From: Actinomycetes bacterium
GTDB taxonomy: Bacteria > Actinomycetota > Actinomycetes > Actinomycetales > Cellulomonadaceae
Assembly (NCBI GenBank): GCA_023424135.1
Contig: JAFAEH010000158.1
Coordinates: forward strand, 1-7,668
DNA length: 7,668 bases
Direction: 5' to 3'
Shown here: one piece after another, positions 1 to 4,581 of the stretch
How the letters are laid out: each line of letters begins with the position of its first letter
How positions within the stretch are numbered: position 1 is the first letter of the stretch
Notes under the pieces: model-generated
The model's database searches: none
Told to the model about the DNA's origin: nothing
The model's input: the letters and a program-made list of their open reading frames with translations, nothing else
Position numbers and translations under genes: made by a program

Positions 1-27
1 GTGCGGCCGCCGGCGCGGCGGCCGCAC
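1..27 (+). terminator. Perfect GC-rich hairpin at window edge, possible terminator of upstream gene
   Basis: Bases 1-11 (GTGCGGCCGCC) and 17-27 (GGCGGCCGCAC) are exact reverse complements separated by a 5-base loop, giving an 11-bp all-Watson-Crick stem. The stem may extend beyond the left edge. No T-tract follows, so it is not a classical intrinsic terminator. T-poor hairpins of this kind are common between genes in high-GC actinobacteria. It lies upstream of the pdxT promoter, which fits the 3' end of a preceding transcript outside the window. That role is inferred. Confidence 0.45.
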
Positions 28-52
28 GCTGAGCCACGGTGCGGATCGTGCC

Positions 53-72
53 CGTGCCGCACTGCCGGCACG
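53..72. repeat. Perfect 7-bp inverted repeat over the pdxT -35/spacer region, possible operator
   Basis: CGTGCCG (53-59) and CGGCACG (66-72) are exact reverse complements with a 6-base spacer, centred just upstream of the -10 box at 75-80. This is the usual place for a repressor or activator site. No recognisable TTGACA-like -35 is present here, which would fit either an activator-dependent promoter or a leaderless promoter relying on the -10 alone. The bound protein is unknown. GC-rich 7-bp inverted repeats also arise by chance. Confidence 0.3.
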
Positions 73-74
73 CC

Positions 75-80
75 TAGGAT
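75..80 (+). promoter_or_regulatory. -10 box (TAGGAT) of a probable leaderless pdxT promoter
   Basis: TAGGAT fits the actinobacterial TANNNT -10 consensus, and only 8 bases separate it from the pdxT GTG at 89. A transcription start 7-9 bases after the hexamer would fall on or within two bases of the start codon. No Shine-Dalgarno sequence precedes the GTG. Both facts point to a leaderless mRNA, a common form in actinobacteria. The same GCCTAGNNT string appears in the promoter ahead of yajC. Confidence 0.6.
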
Positions 81-88
81 CGTCGACC

Positions 89-700
89 GTGAGTCCCACG
101 ATCGGTGTCCTCGCCCTGCAGGGTGACGTCCGCGAGCACCTGGCCGCCCTGACGTCGCTCGGCGTCGGTGCGCGCGGCGTGCGGCGACGCGCGGAGCTCG
201 ACGCCGTCGACGCGCTCGTCATCCCCGGCGGGGAGTCCACGACGATCGACAAGTTGCTGCGCGCGTTCGAGCTCGACGAGCCGGTGCGCGAGCGTCTGCG
301 CGGCGGGATGCCGGCCTACGGGTCGTGCGCCGGGATGATCCTGCTCGCCGACCGGATCATCGGCGGGATCGACGGTCAGCGCACGCTCGGCGGCGTGGAC
401 ATCACCGTGCGGCGCAACGCGTTCGGGCGGCAGGTCGACTCGTTCGAGACCGACCTGGTCATCGACGGCGTCGACGACTCCCGCCAGGACCCCGTGCACG
501 CCGTGTTCATCCGGGCGCCCTGGGTCGAGGAGGTCGGACCGGCCGCGACGGTCGTCGGCCGGGTCGAGGACGGCCCTGCCGCCGGTAGGATCGTCGCGGT
601 GCGCCAGGGCCCGTTGCTCGTCACCTCGTTCCACCCCGAGGTGACCGGCGACACGCGGGTGCACCGACTGTTCGTGCAGATCGTCCGCGACAGCCTGTGA
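89..700 (+). CDS. pdxT: Pyridoxal 5'-phosphate synthase glutaminase subunit PdxT
   Basis: PdxT is the class I glutamine amidotransferase subunit of the DXP-independent vitamin B6 pathway. It hydrolyses glutamine and channels ammonia to PdxS, which makes pyridoxal 5'-phosphate from ribose 5-phosphate and glyceraldehyde 3-phosphate. The 203-residue length is typical. The N-terminus (IGVLALQGDVREH, residues 5-17) is the family signature and supports the GTG start. GGEST at 47-51 is the substrate-binding loop. The nucleophile is Cys80 in YGSCAGM, and His182 and Glu184 in FHPE complete the triad. The protein is cytosolic. Transcription probably begins at or next to the GTG from the TAGGAT box at 75-80. 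pdxS is not in the window; it usually lies nearby in actinobacteria. yebC follows after 89 bases. Confidence 0.97.
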   Translation: MSPTIGVLALQGDVREHLAALTSLGVGARGVRRRAELDAVDALVIPGGESTTIDKLLRAFELDEPVRERLRGGMPAYGSCAGMILLADRIIGGIDGQRTLGGVDITVRRNAFGRQVDSFETDLVIDGVDDSRQDPVHAVFIRAPWVEEVGPAATVVGRVEDGPAAGRIVAVRQGPLLVTSFHPEVTGDTRVHRLFVQIVRDSL

Positions 701-715
701 CGTCGTGGGTCCCGC

Positions 716-764
716 GGTCCGTCCGTCGTCGGACGCGCCACCGGGGGAGCGACGCGGGCGGACC
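716..764 (+). other. Imperfect long stem-loop between pdxT and yebC
   Basis: GGTCCGTCCG (716-725) pairs with CGGGCGGACC (755-764) with one G-U wobble. After a single bulged T (726) the pairing continues with 727-731 against 750-754, giving about 15 bp around an 18-base loop. No T-tract follows. It begins 16 bases after the pdxT stop and ends 10 bases before the yebC ribosome binding site. It could attenuate read-through, stabilise the pdxT message, or be a by-product of high GC. I see no convincing separate promoter for yebC in this gap. Confidence 0.4.
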
Positions 765-774
765 AGCGGAGACG

Positions 775-780
775 AAGGGG
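775..780 (+). promoter_or_regulatory. Ribosome binding site of yebC
   Basis: AAGGGG lies 9 bases ahead of the ATG at 790 and is the best Shine-Dalgarno match in the gap. A second GAGG at 785-788 is too close to the start to act alone. Confidence 0.6.
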
Positions 781-789
781 TAACGAGGC

Positions 790-1545
790 ATGTCGGGTCA
801 CTCCAAGTGGGCCACCACGAAGCACAAGAAGGCCGTCATCGACGCGAAGCGCGGCAAGCTCTTCGCCAAGCTCATCAAGAACATCGAGGTGGCCGCCCGC
901 ACGGGCGGCGGTGACCCCGCGGGCAACCCGACGCTGTTCGACGCCATCCAGAAGGCGAAGAAGTCCTCGGTCCCGAACGACAACATCGACCGTGCCGTCA
1001 AGCGCGGGTCGGGGGCCGAGGCCGGCGGGGCCGACTACCAGTCGATCACGTACGAGGGCTACGGCCCCGGCGGGATCGCGGTGCTCGTCGAGTGCCTCAC
1101 GGACAACCGCAACCGCGCCGCCTCCGACGTGCGCGTCGCGTTCACCCGCAACGGCGGCCAGATGGCCGACCCGGGCTCGGTCGCCTACATCTTCAGCCGC
1201 AAGGGCGTCGTCCTCGTGCCGAAGGAGGGCACCGACGAGGACGCCGTCATGGAGGCCGTGCTCGAGGCCGGCGGCGAGGAGGTCACCGACCTCGGCGAGC
1301 AGTTCGAGGTGCTGAGCGAGGCGACCGACCTCGTGCCCGTGCGCACGTCGCTCCAGGACGCCGGCATCGACTACGACTCCGCGGACGTCGTGTGGTGGCC
1401 CGCCACCCAGATCGAGGTGGACGCCGACGGCGCCCGCAAGATCCTGCGGCTCATCGACGCGCTCGAGGACTCCGACGACGTGCAGAACGTCTACGCGAAC
1501 TTCGACGCGTCCGACGAGGTCATGGCCGAGCTCGACGCCGAGTGA
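790..1545 (+). CDS. yebC: YebC/TACO1-family translation or transcription factor
   Basis: At 251 residues this is a full-length YebC/PmpR/TACO1-family protein. The diagnostic N-terminus MSGHSKW (1-7) fixes the start at this ATG and is followed by the basic segment KRGKLFAKLIKN. Further family signatures are SSVPNDNIDRAVKRG (59-73), YEGYGPGGIAVLVE (88-101) and LTDNRNRAASDVRVAF (103-118), ending with EDSDDVQNVYANFD (226-239). The family was long annotated as a DNA-binding transcriptional regulator. The mitochondrial homologue TACO1 and recent bacterial work support a ribosome-associated role in relieving stalls at proline-rich stretches. Which role applies here cannot be told from sequence. It lies 60 bases ahead of ruvC, the same yebC-ruvC pairing found in many bacteria including E. 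coli. It is probably transcribed from the pdxT promoter, since none is visible in between. Confidence 0.96.
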   Translation: MSGHSKWATTKHKKAVIDAKRGKLFAKLIKNIEVAARTGGGDPAGNPTLFDAIQKAKKSSVPNDNIDRAVKRGSGAEAGGADYQSITYEGYGPGGIAVLVECLTDNRNRAASDVRVAFTRNGGQMADPGSVAYIFSRKGVVLVPKEGTDEDAVMEAVLEAGGEEVTDLGEQFEVLSEATDLVPVRTSLQDAGIDYDSADVVWWPATQIEVDADGARKILRLIDALEDSDDVQNVYANFDASDEVMAELDAE

Positions 1546-1593
1546 CGTCACCGGGCGCCCACCCGGCGCCCCCAGGACGGTCCGCGGGCCTGC

Positions 1594-1599
1594 GACGAT
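1594..1599 (+). promoter_or_regulatory. Weak candidate -10 box just ahead of ruvC
   Basis: GACGAT lies 6 bases before the GTG of ruvC and keeps the A at position 2 and T at position 6 of TANNNT. With the absence of a Shine-Dalgarno sequence, the spacing suggests a leaderless start. The first T is missing and there is no -35, so this is tentative. Confidence 0.2.
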
Positions 1600-1605
1600 G
1601 GCCGC

Positions 1606-2172
1606 GTGCGCGTGCTCGGAGTGGACCCCGGCCTGACCCGCTGCGGCCTCGGCGTGGTCGACGGCCTGCCCGGCAGGCGCGCGCGCCTGGTGCACGTGTC
1701 CGTCGCGCGCTCGGACACCGCGCTCGACGTCGACCAGCGCCTGCTGGTGATCGAGCGCGCGCTCGAGGAGTGCCTCGAGGAGCACGCACCCGACACCGTC
1801 GCGGTCGAGCGCGTGTTCGCGCAGCACAACGTCAGCACCGTCATGGGCACCGCGCAGGTCGCGGGCCTCGCGATGGTCGCGGCCGCGCGCCGGCGCATCC
1901 CCGTGGCGCTGCACACGCCGAGCGAGGTCAAGGCCGCGGTGACCGGCTCGGGGCGTGCGGACAAGGCGCAGGTGCAGACGATGGTCGCGCGCCTGCTGTC
2001 GATGCCGGACCTGCCGCGACCCGCGGACGCCGCCGACGCGCTCGCGCTCGCGATCTGCCACCTGTGGCGCCCCGCGGGAGCGCTCGGGGCGCCCCAGCGT
2101 GCCCCCGGTGCGATGACCGCGGCGCAGCGGCAGTGGGCCGCGGCCGAGCAGGCGGCGCGCCGACGCGCGTGA
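1606..2172 (+). CDS. ruvC: Crossover junction endodeoxyribonuclease RuvC
   Basis: RuvC is the Holliday junction resolvase. As a dimer it makes symmetric nicks in four-way junctions during homologous recombination and fork repair, after RuvAB branch migration. The 188 residues form an RNase H-like fold. Four metal-binding acidic residues are visible: Asp7 in LGVDPG, Glu68 in VAVERVF, and Asp141 and Asp144 in PADAADALALA. The stretch FAQHNVSTVMGTAQVAGL (71-88) is characteristic of the family. The GTG at 1606 places Asp7 exactly where the E. coli enzyme has it, so the start is well supported, although no ribosome binding site precedes it. A 25-30 residue Ala/Arg/Gln-rich tail follows the catalytic core and is a common actinobacterial variation. 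ruvC lies 60 bases after yebC and 70 bases before ruvA, with an SOS box in the second gap. Confidence 0.97.
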   Translation: MRVLGVDPGLTRCGLGVVDGLPGRRARLVHVSVARSDTALDVDQRLLVIERALEECLEEHAPDTVAVERVFAQHNVSTVMGTAQVAGLAMVAAARRRIPVALHTPSEVKAAVTGSGRADKAQVQTMVARLLSMPDLPRPADAADALALAICHLWRPAGALGAPQRAPGAMTAAQRQWAAAEQAARRRA

Positions 2173-2181
2173 GCGTGTCGT

Positions 2182-2197
2182 TCGTACACGTGTTCGC
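2182..2197. promoter_or_regulatory. LexA binding site (SOS box) upstream of ruvA
   Basis: TCGTACACGTGTTCGC matches the Gram-positive/actinobacterial LexA operator TCGAAC-N4-GTTCGA at 10 of the 12 defined positions. The two mismatches are A to T at position 4 and A to C at position 16. The core ACACGTGT is a perfect 8-bp palindrome. It lies in the ruvC-ruvA gap, 45 bases before the ruvA GTG, where it can control a promoter for ruvAB. ruvAB is a classic SOS target in many bacteria, which raises the likelihood that the site is real. A plausible weak -10 (CACAGT, 2208-2213) follows; a 17-base spacer would put the -35 inside the box. Confidence 0.72.
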
Positions 2198-2230
2198 ACG
2201 CGTGTGGCACAGTGGGCGCCGTCGACGACG

Positions 2231-2238
2231 GGAGGAGG
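2231..2238 (+). promoter_or_regulatory. Strong ribosome binding site that sets the ruvA start
   Basis: GGAGGAGG is a near-perfect Shine-Dalgarno sequence ending 4 bases before the GTG at 2243 (7 bases if pairing uses the first GGAGG). It favours this start over the in-frame GTG at 2204, which has no such site and would add 13 residues lacking RuvA similarity. Confidence 0.8.
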
Positions 2239-2242
2239 ACGC

Positions 2243-2860
2243 GTGATCGCGTCAGTGCACGGCACGGTGCTGGCGGTCCGGCTGGACGCCGCGGTGCTCG
2301 AGGTCGGGGGCGTCGGGCTGCTCGTGCAGGCCACGCCCACCACGCTCGCGGGCCTGCGCGTGGGCCAGCCCGGGCGGTTGTTCACCTCGTTGGTCGTGCG
2401 CGAGGACGCGCTCACGCTGTTCGGCTTCGCCGACGACGACGAGCGTGACGTGTTCGAGACCCTGCAGACCGTCTCGGGGGTCGGGCCGCGTCTCGCGCTC
2501 GCGATGCTGGCGGTGCACACGCCCGACGGTCTGCGTCGTGCGGTGGCGACGGAGGACCTCGCGGCGCTCGTGCGGGTGCCGGGGATCGGACGCAAGGGGG
2601 CCCAGCGCATCGTGCTCGAGCTCGGCGACCGCCTCGGGGCCGCCACCGGTGGTGTCGGCGGGCCGGACGGGGCGAGCCCGGTGAGCGCGGACCACCGCGA
2701 GCAGGTCGTCGAGGCCCTGGTCGGGCTGGGCTGGCCGTTGCGCGCGGCGCAGGACGCGGTCGCCGCGGTGCTCGACGGGACGAGCGACCCCGTCGCGGTC
2801 GACGAGGTGCCGGGCGTGCTGCGCGCCGCGCTGCGCTCGCTGGGCAGCGCACGTGCGTGA
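2243..2860 (+). CDS. ruvA: Holliday junction branch migration complex subunit RuvA
   Basis: RuvA tetramers bind four-way junctions in a flat open form and load two RuvB hexamer motors for branch migration. Translation from GTG 2243 gives 205 residues, close to the 203 of E. coli, with the usual N-terminus MIASVHGTVL. Domain I is an OB-fold (about 1-65) containing TSLVVREDALTLFGF (48-62). Its Glu54-Asp55 correspond to the acidic pin that separates strands at the junction centre. Two helix-hairpin-helix motifs follow: SGVGPRLALAML (78-89) and VPGIGRKGAQRIVLEL (112-127). A Gly/Ala-rich flexible linker (about 132-148) leads to domain III (about 150-205), the RuvB-contacting module. The gene has its own strong ribosome binding site and a LexA box upstream. 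Its last 8 bases overlap the start of ruvB, which favours coupled translation of the two partners. Confidence 0.97.
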   Translation: MIASVHGTVLAVRLDAAVLEVGGVGLLVQATPTTLAGLRVGQPGRLFTSLVVREDALTLFGFADDDERDVFETLQTVSGVGPRLALAMLAVHTPDGLRRAVATEDLAALVRVPGIGRKGAQRIVLELGDRLGAATGGVGGPDGASPVSADHREQVVEALVGLGWPLRAAQDAVAAVLDGTSDPVAVDEVPGVLRAALRSLGSARA

Positions 2861-3950
2861 CGGCGACGCCGCGGCCGACCTCGACAGGGACCTCGGTGCG
2901 GCGGCAGCGGCGGACCTGGGGGAGCGACTCGACCCCGACTCCCTGGTGCGCCCGGGGGCCGACGAGCCCGAGCGGGCCGCCCAGGCCGCCCAGCGCCCGC
3001 GCCGGCTCGAGGAGTTCGTCGGGCAGCGCGTCGTGCGCGACCAGCTCTCGTTGGTCCTGCAGGCGGCGCTCGGCCGGGGGCGCGCACCGGACCACGTGCT
3101 GCTGTCGGGGCCGCCCGGGCTGGGCAAGACGACGCTCGCGATGATCATCGCGGCCGAGCTGGGTGCGTCGCTGCGGGTCACGAGCGGGCCCGCGATCCAG
3201 CACGCCGGTGACCTCGCGGCCGTGCTGTCCTCGCTCGAGGAGGGCGAGGTGCTGTTCCTCGACGAGATCCACCGCCTGGCGCGGCCCGCCGAGGAGCTGC
3301 TGTACGTCGCGATGGAGGACTTCCGCGTCGACGTCGTCGTCGGCAAGGGCGCGGGCGCGAGCGCGATCCCGCTGTCCCTGCCGCCGTTCACGGTCGTCGG
3401 TGCCACGACGCGTGCCGGTCTGCTGCCCGCGCCGCTGCGTGACCGCTTCGGCTTCACGGGCCACCTCGACTTCTACTCCGACGACGAGCTCGAGCGCGTG
3501 CTCGTGCGCTCCGCAGGGCTGCTCGGGGTGCCGCTCGAGGCGTCCGCCGCCGGCGAGATCGCCTCGCGGTCGCGCGGCACGCCGCGCATCGCCAACCGGC
3601 TGCTGCGTCGCGTGCGCGACTGGGCGCAGGTGCGCGGCGACGGGCGCCTCTCGCTCGAGGCGGCGCGCGCGGCGCTCGAGGTGTACGAGGTCGACGCGCG
3701 CGGCCTCGACCGGCTGGACCGTTCGGTGCTGGACGCGCTGTGCCGCCGGTTCGGCGGGGGACCGGTGGGGCTGACGACGCTCGCGGTCGCCGTGGGCGAG
3801 GAGCCCGAGACCGTCGAGACCGTCGCCGAGCCGTTCCTCGTCCGCGAGGGGCTCGTGGGACGCACACCCCGGGGGCGCGTGGCGCTGCCGCCTGCGTGGG
3901 AGCACCTGGGGCTGGTCCCGCCGGCGCCGGGGGGCACGCTGTTCGACTGA
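2853..3950 (+). CDS. ruvB: Holliday junction branch migration DNA helicase RuvB
   Basis: RuvB is the hexameric AAA+ motor that pumps duplex DNA through the RuvA-bound junction. Walker A is GPPGLGKTT at 86-94, Walker B LFLDEIH at 134-140, and sensor 1 GATTRAG at 183-189. LRDRFG (195-200) is the region carrying the arginine finger, and GTPRIANRLLRR (242-253) holds sensor 2. A winged-helix DNA-binding domain fills about 275-355, ending TPRGRVALPPAWEHLGL. At 365 residues it is somewhat longer than usual (about 335-355). The excess is an acidic, Ala-rich N-terminal stretch of some 40 residues before QRPRRLEEFVGQ. The GTG at 2853 overlaps ruvA by 8 bases and has only a weak ribosome binding site. 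The next in-frame GTG (2946) would begin MRPGADEPERAAQ and still keep the whole core, so the exact start is less certain than the identity. Confidence 0.97.
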   Translation: MRDGDAAADLDRDLGAAAAADLGERLDPDSLVRPGADEPERAAQAAQRPRRLEEFVGQRVVRDQLSLVLQAALGRGRAPDHVLLSGPPGLGKTTLAMIIAAELGASLRVTSGPAIQHAGDLAAVLSSLEEGEVLFLDEIHRLARPAEELLYVAMEDFRVDVVVGKGAGASAIPLSLPPFTVVGATTRAGLLPAPLRDRFGFTGHLDFYSDDELERVLVRSAGLLGVPLEASAAGEIASRSRGTPRIANRLLRRVRDWAQVRGDGRLSLEAARAALEVYEVDARGLDRLDRSVLDALCRRFGGGPVGLTTLAVAVGEEPETVETVAEPFLVREGLVGRTPRGRVALPPAWEHLGLVPPAPGGTLFD

Positions 3951-4023
3951 CCGCGCAGCGGCTGTCCGGGGCGGTCGACGCGTCGGGTGCGGGCCGTCGG
4001 GAACCACGGCGGGGGGACGCACG

Positions 4024-4052
4024 TTGGAGCGGCGGGCCGCGGCGCCTAGACT
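4024..4052 (+). promoter_or_regulatory. Promoter of the yajC-secD-secF operon
   Basis: TTGGAG (4024-4029) and TAGACT (4047-4052) are separated by exactly 17 bases, a canonical housekeeping-sigma arrangement. The -10 fits TANNNT. The -35 keeps the TTG of TTGACA. Initiation about 7 bases after the -10 would give a leader of roughly 30 bases ahead of the yajC ATG at 4092. The promoter separates the export genes transcriptionally from ruvAB. The rest of the gap (3951-4023) holds only weak small inverted repeats and no coding signal. Confidence 0.6.
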
Positions 4053-4091
4053 GCGGCGGACGTCCGACACGATGCGGAGCTTTTCGACCTC

Positions 4092-4499
4092 ATGGAATTC
4101 CTTGTCATCCTGCTGATCGCCTTCGCCGCGCTGTGGTTCATGTCGAGCCGCACCCGTAAGCAGCAGCGTGAGGCGGCCGACTTCCGGGCCAACCTCGTGC
4201 TCGGCGACGAGGTGATGACCGCGTCGGGGCTGTTCGGCACCGTGACCGCGATCAACGACGACGTGATCACGCTCGAGTCGACGCCCGGCACGTCGACCCG
4301 GTGGCTGCGCGCCGCGATCGGCCGCAAGGTCACGCCGGACGAGAGCGTCGTGGCTGCGGGCGACGGCACGACCGACGTGCCGCCGCCCCCGGCGTCCGGT
4401 CCCCAGGACGACGTCGTGGACGTCGACGTCCCGGACGACCTGTCGTCGCTCCCGCCGGAGCCCCCGGCGAAGGGCCAGGACGACCGCGACACCAAGTGA
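4092..4499 (+). CDS. yajC: Preprotein translocase accessory subunit YajC
   Basis: YajC is a small single-span membrane protein that copurifies with SecDF and the SecYEG translocon. It is not essential in E. coli. In this 135-residue protein, residues 2-18 form one hydrophobic span, followed by a basic SRTRKQQ stop-transfer segment. The cytoplasmic YajC core runs from about 27 to 62 and includes LVLGDEVMTASGLFGTVTAINDD. The remaining 65-70 residues are a disordered acidic, proline-rich tail with a PPPP run at 97-100; tails of this kind vary in length among actinobacteria. The ATG at 4092 starts directly at the membrane span. GGAG at 4076-4079 is the likely ribosome binding site, with a rather long 12-base spacing. 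It is the first gene of the yajC-secD-secF unit, with its own promoter upstream. Confidence 0.94.
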   Translation: MEFLVILLIAFAALWFMSSRTRKQQREAADFRANLVLGDEVMTASGLFGTVTAINDDVITLESTPGTSTRWLRAAIGRKVTPDESVVAAGDGTTDVPPPPASGPQDDVVDVDVPDDLSSLPPEPPAKGQDDRDTK

Positions 4500-4536
4500 C
4501 CCACCGGTCCGGGCGACGATGCCCGGGCCTCGACCC

Positions 4537-4559
4537 CACCGGCCGCTGTGCGGCCGGTG
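4537..4559 (+). other. Perfect 10-bp hairpin in the yajC-secD gap
   Basis: CACCGGCCGC (4537-4546) and GCGGCCGGTG (4550-4559) are exact reverse complements around a 3-base loop TGT. It lies 38 bases after the yajC stop and ends 22 bases before the probable secD start. No T-tract follows. It could partly terminate transcription after yajC, act as a processing or stability element that adjusts the YajC:SecD ratio, or influence secD initiation. Its presence argues that the secD coding region begins after it, not at the ATG at 4519. Confidence 0.5.
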
Positions 4560-4581
4560 CGCGCACGAGAGAAGAACTCCG

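Noticed and set aside
2204..2242. Upstream in-frame GTG start for ruvA
   Set aside because: It adds 13 residues without RuvA similarity and lacks a ribosome binding site, while GTG 2243 has GGAGGAGG directly ahead and the conserved MIASVHG start.
376..3087. Very long open frame on the minus strand (over 900 codons)
   Set aside because: It runs antisense across pdxT, yebC, ruvC and ruvA, all clearly real. Its translation is Arg/Ala/Pro-rich with no family motif. This is the usual GC-rich antisense shadow.
3976..3985. 10-bp perfect palindrome CGACGCGTCG after ruvB
   Set aside because: Short, made of CG-rich repeats that are frequent in this genome, with no loop for a terminator hairpin and no matching element at other genes here.
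3993..4010. GCCGT/ACGGC stem-loop as a ruvB terminator
   Set aside because: Only 5 bp of stem with an 8-base loop and no T-tract, too weak to call.
4500..4581. Possible regulatory arrest-peptide gene between yajC and secD, as known ahead of secDF in some bacteria
   Set aside because: The gap is only 82 bases. I see no open frame with a signal sequence or a recognised RAPP/RAPG-type arrest motif; the hairpin explains the gap better.
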